Positions 26,377-30,317 of a DNA stretch of 30,317 nucleotides are shown piece after piece; position 1 is the first letter of the stretch; every line of letters starts with the position of its first letter. The position numbers and the translations under genes are program-made. Under the pieces are notes generated by a model. It worked only from the letters and a program-made list of their open reading frames with translations. It was not told the origin of the DNA and searched no databases. Location: the IMG/VR virus record IMGVR_UViG_3300023284_001041, positions 1 through 30,317 of that record; one strand, 5' to 3'. This DNA is from a virus.

Positions 26377-26886
26377 ATGGAAGAATGGCGAGACATCACA
26401 GAATATGAGGGTGTTTATCAGGTTAGTTCGCTTGGGCGGGTGCGGAGTCTTGATAGGATTGTGCGGGCGTCTGGCCCTGTGCCAGCGAGAAAACACCAAG
26501 GAAGGGTATTATCTGCGGCTGATAACGGCAAGGGATATCTCCACTTGAGTCTTGCTAAAAACGGAACAATCAAAACACACAGAGTATGTAGACTTGTAGC
26601 CGCCGCGTTTCATGGGTCTTGCCCGGAAGGCAAAGAATGCGCTCATCTTGACGGAACACGTAACAATGACATACCAGAAAATTTGCGCTGGGTTACGCCA
26701 AGTGAAAACATGCTTCACATGCACGAACACGGCACTCGTTTAACTAAGCTAAACGAGAGCGACGTGGTGGAGATCAAGAAAAGATATACCAACGGAGAAA
26801 CCAAAAGAAAAATCAGTCTCGATTATCCTGTAAGCGACGTCACAATAGGGGGGATTGTGAATGGGAAGGTATGGAGCCATGTCTGA
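26377..26886 (+). CDS. NUMOD4/HNH homing endonuclease
   Basis: A 169-residue free-standing endonuclease. Residues 1-35 (MEEWRDITEYEGVYQVSSLGRVRSLDR) are NUMOD4, residues 65-115 (HRVCRLVAAAFHG, CAHLDGTRNNDIPENLRWVTPSEN) the HNH_3 core and residues 120-169 a helix-turn-helix tail. AGAGGA lies upstream of the chosen start. It shares AFHGSCP, CAHLDG, NN and WVTP blocks with the gene at 19456 and overlaps the downstream gene by 8 bases. Its target is not visible. Confidence 0.85.
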   Translation: MEEWRDITEYEGVYQVSSLGRVRSLDRIVRASGPVPARKHQGRVLSAADNGKGYLHLSLAKNGTIKTHRVCRLVAAAFHGSCPEGKECAHLDGTRNNDIPENLRWVTPSENMLHMHEHGTRLTKLNESDVVEIKKRYTNGETKRKISLDYPVSDVTIGGIVNGKVWSHV

Positions 26887-27367
26887 TCTTTTCGAGAAAC
26901 ACTTCTGGCTTCCATTTCCCAGACGCAAAAGCACCCCTTCAATACGCGGTAACAAAGTTCTGCTGGCAAAGAAGCTCCAGGCTGCTGTAGATCGCGGGGA
27001 TATAACATGGGAAATCATCGAAGAGAAGGTGAAACTCTACGCAAAATCTGATACTGTAGCAGCAGGGTTTATAGTCCTTCCGGCGACGTGGTGCAGCGAG
27101 ACAAACGACAACGGGCCGGGATGGTCTTGGGAATACGAAATACAGCAAAGCGCGGAGGAGATACTTGCTGCCAAGCCCCTTGCTGAACGAACCGAAGATG
27201 AGTGGTGGAAGATCCTTGGTGTCGCAGACAGCCCCTTTTTGAAAGACTTTTTGCCGAGACACTGGAGATCATCGGATGGCCCGCCACCAGGAAGTCAGGG
27301 CTGCATGGTGCCTGACGAGATTATTGAGAAGTGCGGCTGGCGGAAATGGGAGAAGAGCTGTGGGTGA
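26879..27367 (+). CDS. Replication-protein-like C-terminal domain protein
   Basis: A 162-residue protein from ATG 26879 (MSDLFEKHFWLPFPRRKST...). The pattern 'FxxHFWxxFPRRxxxxxAxKxxxxAxxxGxxxxxIxxxxxxY....Y..xPxTW' is the C-terminal segment of many phage replication-initiator-like (O-type) proteins. No N-terminal winged helix is seen, so it is either a shortened form or an unrelated accessory protein. An earlier start (26861) would add six residues. It overlaps the HNH gene upstream. Confidence 0.6.
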   Translation: MSDLFEKHFWLPFPRRKSTPSIRGNKVLLAKKLQAAVDRGDITWEIIEEKVKLYAKSDTVAAGFIVLPATWCSETNDNGPGWSWEYEIQQSAEEILAAKPLAERTEDEWWKILGVADSPFLKDFLPRHWRSSDGPPPGSQGCMVPDEIIEKCGWRKWEKSCG

Positions 27368-27539
27368 GGTGCTTAATCTTCCAGAAACTCATAATTATTT
27401 TATGTGTCCCGAGTGCGATTTTAGCACGTGGTTTATTTTATGGCCTCAAGACGACGGGGAAGCATGGTATATTGAATGCGGTGGATGCGGCCAGCAATAC
27501 GCCAAGGGTATCATAACTGGCGACGCACCGCCCGACTAG
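27360..27539 (+). CDS. Zinc-ribbon small protein
   Basis: A 59-residue protein from a GTG start (MGEVLNLPETHNYFMCPECDFSTWFILWPQDDGEAWYIECGGCGQQYAKG). CPEC and CGGC pairs, 23 residues apart, form a zinc ribbon. A role in nucleic-acid or protein binding is likely. It overlaps the upstream gene by 8 bases. Confidence 0.65.
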   Translation: MGEVLNLPETHNYFMCPECDFSTWFILWPQDDGEAWYIECGGCGQQYAKGIITGDAPPD

Positions 27540-27548
27540 GAGACGAGC

Positions 27549-27821
27549 ATGAAAGACATTCTGGACGAAATTGAAAAATGGTTAAAGGAAGCACCAACAT
27601 CGCCTCATATCGAATACATGACTTCCTATTGCACGGAGGAGAAAGGAAAGGAAGTGGGGTTGGCCGATATTCATCCTCGCGCGATCGAGGTCTGGGACAA
27701 GTCCGCCATGATGGCTGAGTGGGACTGTTTTATCCGGCCAAGACTGGAGAAGAAACCTGACCTGAAAATAGTCAAGGCCACAGACCAGGGAGAGAGACAT
27801 GAATTTTTCGGCGTGGAGTAA
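27549..27821 (+). CDS. Hypothetical acidic protein
   Basis: A 90-residue protein (MKDILDEIEKWLKEAPTSPHIEYMTSYCTEEKGKEVGLADIHPRAIEVWDKSAMM...). AGGAGACGAGC provides a ribosome binding site. It has a helical start and a mixed end. No family recognised. The next gene overlaps its final 23 bases in another frame. Confidence 0.6.
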   Translation: MKDILDEIEKWLKEAPTSPHIEYMTSYCTEEKGKEVGLADIHPRAIEVWDKSAMMAEWDCFIRPRLEKKPDLKIVKATDQGERHEFFGVE

Positions 27822-27963
27822 AACCCGAGTATGTACACGCAAGGCAGCATTCCCAACACCAGCAAAGGCCAAAAAAATGGCACGGCGTTCGGAAGCTGGG
27901 TTAACCACATATCAATGCCCGATCTGTCATTGCTGGCATTTGGCGAAGAAAAACCCAATTTGA
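27799..27963 (+). CDS. Small zinc-finger-like protein
   Basis: A 54-residue basic protein (MNFSAWSKTRVCTRKAAFPTPAKAKKMARR..., then TYQCPICHCWHLAKKNP). The ending 'YqCPxCxxWHLxxxN' is a motif of a common small phage zinc-finger protein of unknown role. The gene starts inside the upstream gene in another frame, with AGGGAGAG upstream. Confidence 0.7.
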   Translation: MNFSAWSKTRVCTRKAAFPTPAKAKKMARRSEAGLTTYQCPICHCWHLAKKNPI

Positions 27964-27994
27964 CCCCTCCCACCCAATAGGCTACAAGGACCAC

Positions 27995-28393
27995 ATGGAT
28001 GTCGAGATTTGCGAGACACGGTTAATCGAGGCCACCCACACCTTACGCTGGTTGCCTGATCCCGACGCAAAGTACCGTCAAGGGCCACACAGCGCGCTTC
28101 CAGAACACGTCAGGGACGTCGCTGAATCTTATGGGTACAGTGACGAGGAAAATAAACACATCCCCTCTCCAGAGGCAATCTCACGCTACCAAGAGGCGTT
28201 GGACTGGCTTCAAACTATCCCCGTCGAAATAGAACGTGACTTCATGTATTGGGCTTTTTATTTCCAGGAGGGACAGAAAAACCCAATCCCGTGGCGGAAA
28301 GTAAGGTATCATTCCGGTTACAAGAGGTGTTCCAAACAATGGTGTCATCAGGTATATAGGTCATGGCTGAGAAAAATGGCGCGGTGCCGATAA
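27995..28393 (+). CDS. DUF6362-like HTH protein, candidate late regulator
   Basis: A 132-residue protein. RLIEATHTLRWLPDPDAKYRQGPHSALPEH at residues 9-38 and SPEAISRYQEALDWLQTIPVEIERDFMYWAFYF at 58-90 resemble DUF6362, whose C-terminal part is a sigma-like HTH; here PIPWRKVRYHSGYKRCSKQWCHQVYRSWLRKM (97-128) would be that HTH. It is near the end of the early operon, immediately before a promoter-terminator pair at 28776-28879, where lambda carries Q. Regulatory role is inference. AAGGA lies upstream of the ATG. Confidence 0.65.
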   Translation: MDVEICETRLIEATHTLRWLPDPDAKYRQGPHSALPEHVRDVAESYGYSDEENKHIPSPEAISRYQEALDWLQTIPVEIERDFMYWAFYFQEGQKNPIPWRKVRYHSGYKRCSKQWCHQVYRSWLRKMARCR

Positions 28394-28779
28394 CCTTCAA
28401 AGAATTTATTTGGAGTCGGGCGGCTAGGCATCTTGCATACTGCGGTGTTTACGCGGTTGGTCCGGACCCAGACGGACCTATTAAAATTGGAATAACAACC
28501 AATCCGGTGTCGAGGTTTTCAGCGCTAAACACAGATAATCCAGTCGAGATTTTTTGCTATCATTATTGCTGGTTTGCCGGGCTACCTCTGGCAAAAAGAG
28601 TAGAAGACGCCTGCCATAAACATTTAACGGGCAAGAACATCAAGGGGGAATGGTTTAACATATCTTATGGTGAGGCAAGCGAAGTTATACTAAGAATGGC
28701 GGAAGAAACCAAGTCTCCTTGGTTTGATGAGAAGGAAAGACTCCGCCGCGTGGAATATTTGAAAGAATTTTCTACTTGA
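28363..28779 (+). CDS. GIY-YIG nuclease family protein (T5orf172/MUG113-like)
   Basis: A 138-residue protein. CGVYAVGPDPDGPIKIGITTNPVSRFSALNTDNP near residues 27-60 carries the GIY-YIG core (GVY...KIGIT.. R), then VEDACHKHLTGKNIKGEWFNIS near 80-101 provides the Glu and 'GEWF' block typical of the T5orf172/MUG113 branch. Such proteins are often mobile or DNA-processing nucleases. It overlaps the DUF6362-like gene by 31 bases and is the last gene of the early operon. Confidence 0.8.
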   Translation: MAEKNGAVPITFKEFIWSRAARHLAYCGVYAVGPDPDGPIKIGITTNPVSRFSALNTDNPVEIFCYHYCWFAGLPLAKRVEDACHKHLTGKNIKGEWFNISYGEASEVILRMAEETKSPWFDEKERLRRVEYLKEFST

Positions 28780-28804
28780 CCGAAAGTCTCCGTAAAACTA
28801 AGAT
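28776..28804 (+). promoter_or_regulatory. Candidate late promoter
   Basis: TTGACC (28776-28781) and TAAGAT (28799-28804) are separated by exactly 17 bases, close to the sigma70 consensus. The -35 element overlaps the stop of the last early gene. The transcript would start near 28811 and run into the hairpin and terminator that follow, comparable to lambda pR'. Confidence 0.55.
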
Positions 28805-28812
28805 TGCTTCAC

Positions 28813-28843
28813 GGTGGCATTTTTAGCCTGAACAGCGGCCACC
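28813..28843 (+). other. Hairpin in late leader
   Basis: GGTGGC at 28813-28818 and GCCACC at 28838-28843 are perfectly complementary with a 19-base loop. It would be the first structure in the leader transcribed from the candidate late promoter and might be a pause or recognition element for an antiterminator. Confidence 0.5.
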
Positions 28844-28859
28844 AAGACGTCCCAAACTC

Positions 28860-28879
28860 GCGCCTTCGGGCGCTTTTTT
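28860..28879 (+). terminator. Intrinsic terminator upstream of late genes
   Basis: GCGCC-TTCG-GGCGC followed by TTTTTT: a 5-bp GC stem with the very stable UUCG loop and a run of six T. It ends the early operon and would also stop the short leader from the late promoter unless polymerase is modified. The next gene starts 15 bases later. Confidence 0.9.
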
Positions 28880-28893
28880 CTTTGGAAAACTCC

Positions 28894-29475
28894 ATGACCC
28901 AGGATGTCCTTATCACGGTTGGCGGGCAGTTTGTTTTTGCCGATCATGCCACCGATTATGTTGGTGGAACGGGAAACAACAGCCTTGAGATTGTAGGTTC
29001 CACGGATGTTCAGATTGATCTTACTTCGCTGGCGGCTCTTGCAGCAAGGCAATCCGATAAGGTAGACCTCGGAGCCGCAAGGGGCAGGCGTTTTGCGGTA
29101 ATGATGTCCGTTGAATTTGCGACCGCCCCAACAGCGGGAGAAACAGTAACACTTTATTGGGCTCCATCACCCGACACATCGGCAGCAGTTGGTAATCCTG
29201 GAGGTGTTAGCGGATCGGACGCGGCTTATGCCGGTTATTCTTCAAACCTTACCGAATCCAAGATTCAACTACAATATATCGGGCAACTTCCACTTACCGT
29301 TCAGGCCACGCCTACGGTACAGATAGGCGTGGCAAGCCCCAATTTCGGGCCGATGGATCGATTTGGAACTCTGGTCGTAGTAAATGATTCTGCCGCTGAC
29401 GCTTTCTTTACTGATGCCGTTGAGATTTCAATTTCCTTCCAGCCAGTTGTGGATCAAATTGCGGACACTGTTTGA
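28894..29475 (+). CDS. Late structural protein, unknown
   Basis: A 193-residue protein starting at 28894 (MTQDVLITVGGQFVFADHATDYVGG...), rich in Ala, Thr, Val, Ser and Gly, as in beta-sandwich virion proteins. Segments such as RFAVMMSVEFATAPTAGETVTLYWAPSPDTSAA (near 66-98) recur in capsid or tail proteins. A weak TTTGGAAAA lies upstream. It shares its stop with the start of the LamG-like gene (TGATG), so both are co-translated. It is the first gene behind the terminator and so the first late gene. The exact role is unknown. Confidence 0.7.
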   Translation: MTQDVLITVGGQFVFADHATDYVGGTGNNSLEIVGSTDVQIDLTSLAALAARQSDKVDLGAARGRRFAVMMSVEFATAPTAGETVTLYWAPSPDTSAAVGNPGGVSGSDAAYAGYSSNLTESKIQLQYIGQLPLTVQATPTVQIGVASPNFGPMDRFGTLVVVNDSAADAFFTDAVEISISFQPVVDQIADTV

Positions 29476-30317
29476 TGGCCATCGATTTTGATGGCACCCA
29501 AAGGCTGGAGTATACAAACTGGGCTTCCCTGCCCCCCCCTTATTCTGTTGGTTGCTGGTTTCAAACTGATAATGTAAGTGGCATTACCACGCCTTGGTCG
29601 CAGGGCCAGCCAGCAGGTACGAACTTTGATTCCATACTCATAAGAGGCAACGTAGGAGGCGATCCGTGGTCGTTTGGGCCGAACGGAGCCAACGAGGCGA
29701 GGGCCACCGGAATTGTGCAGGGTGATTGGCATTGGGGGCTTGCGGTCCATGCTTCCCTTACCGACCGAAGGGCTTTTGTTGACACCAATAAGGGAACCGA
29801 CACTGATTTACAGGCACAAGGCGGGGTTTATGATGCACTTTATTGGGCGGAAGTCGCACGTTCTGCTTCGGGCCTGAATCTTGACGGACGGCTGGCACAT
29901 GGTGCGATGTGGAACCGTGCATTGTCCGACCAGGAAAACGCTTTTCTTTCACAAGGTTATAGTCCCGAATTTATCCCGCAAGGACTGATCCATTACTGGC
30001 GGATGAACGATCCGACCGACATCAGGGACCGTATTGGAACCGCTCACCTGACAGCGATAGGCGCACCGCAACCTTTTGCTCCACCTGATGTGATAAGCCC
30101 TTCTGTTCCGATTGTAGTGGCACCAGCGGCAATTGTGGTTGGCGGGAGAATTATGTCAAGTCTTGTTGATGCAGGCGGTATAGTGACCATCCGCGTTAAA
30201 GCCCGTCGCCGCCGTCGCAGTGACTGTGATCATGTTGAAACCAACAACAGAATTCAGGCTAACGACCAATGTTTCACCCGTTATGATGGGGGTCGCAGTT
30301 GCATCTTCATAGATATC
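29475..30317 (+). CDS. LamG/concanavalin-like adhesin protein (3' end outside window)
   Basis: An open frame of 281 codons without a stop before the window ends. The start MAIDFDGTQRLEYTNWASL..., then PYSVGCWFQTDN, WHWGLAVHASLTDRRAFVDTNKG and LDGRLAHGAMWNRALSDQENAFLSQGYSP (about residues 130-165) follow the LamG/concanavalin-like order, in which GxLdxvaiwnrALSdqE is a hallmark. Such domains bind sugars or surfaces on tail or capsid proteins. A tract of eight C lies at 29532-29539 within codons 20-22. The C-terminal RRRRR and following residues look less protein-like, so a frame problem cannot be excluded. Confidence 0.7.
   Translation, partial: MAIDFDGTQRLEYTNWASLPPPYSVGCWFQTDNVSGITTPWSQGQPAGTNFDSILIRGNVGGDPWSFGPNGANEARATGIVQGDWHWGLAVHASLTDRRAFVDTNKGTDTDLQAQGGVYDALYWAEVARSASGLNLDGRLAHGAMWNRALSDQENAFLSQGYSPEFIPQGLIHYWRMNDPTDIRDRIGTAHLTAIGAPQPFAPPDVISPSVPIVVAPAAIVVGGRIMSSLVDAGGIVTIRVKARRRRRSDCDHVETNNRIQANDQCFTRYDGGRSCIFIDI

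Overview
This window is part of a tailed-phage (or prophage) genome with a P22-like podovirus virion module. The host is very probably a Gram-negative bacterium, because the lysis cassette encodes an inner-membrane spanin with an embedded outer-membrane lipoprotein spanin. No integrase, CI-type repressor, terminase, portal, scaffold, helicase or polymerase gene is visible, so the lifestyle is undecided. No rRNA, tRNA, IS element or CRISPR array was found, and there is no gene-free stretch longer than about 120 bases.

Layout. (1) 21-11354, rightward: virion genes in P22 order. They are a gp5-like coat protein, two small capsid-associated candidates, gp4-like and gp10-like tail proteins, a protein in the gp26 position, a GNAT acetyltransferase, three ejection-protein candidates and a beta-helix tailspike. 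(2) 11357-14306, rightward: a lysis module of endolysin, several small membrane proteins, a lysine-run micro-ORF, overlapping spanins and three overlapping membrane genes, the last HP1-holin-like. (3) 14236-22064, leftward: one compact early operon of 26 mostly tiny genes chained by ATGA-type overlaps. It holds a Rad52-like annealing protein, an HNH-type zinc protein, an HTH protein, a YopX-family protein and two NUMOD4/HNH homing endonucleases. It meets the late operon tail-to-tail with a 71-base coding overlap. (4) 22065-22165: a divergent control region with three 17-bp operator-like palindromes. (5) 22166-28779, rightward early operon: a Cro-like repressor, a nut-like RNA element, a DUF1064 protein, a DNA adenine methyltransferase relative, an Rmf/CrpP-like micro-protein, a third HNH homing endonuclease, a replication-protein-like gene, a DUF6362-like HTH protein and a GIY-YIG (T5orf172-like) nuclease. 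(6) 28776-28893: a sigma70-like promoter followed within about 50 bases by a strong intrinsic terminator, the arrangement of a lambda pR'-tR' late switch. (7) 28894-30317: the start of a second set of late genes, ending in a LamG-like adhesin gene cut by the window edge.

Working model (inference). One Cro-like protein governs both early operons through the shared operators. The rightward transcript passes a boxA/boxB-like element right after cro, where lambda nutR lies, and ends with a Q-position regulator (DUF6362-like). That regulator may let RNA polymerase read through the 28860-28879 terminator into the late genes, which would continue through terminase and portal (outside the window) to the coat and lysis genes at the left end. 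The most novel points are this minimal control circuit, the structured gaps of the early operon, a homing endonuclease fused to the tail of an accessory gene, the triple-overlapping membrane genes, the lysine-run micro-ORF and a C8 tract in the LamG-like gene.
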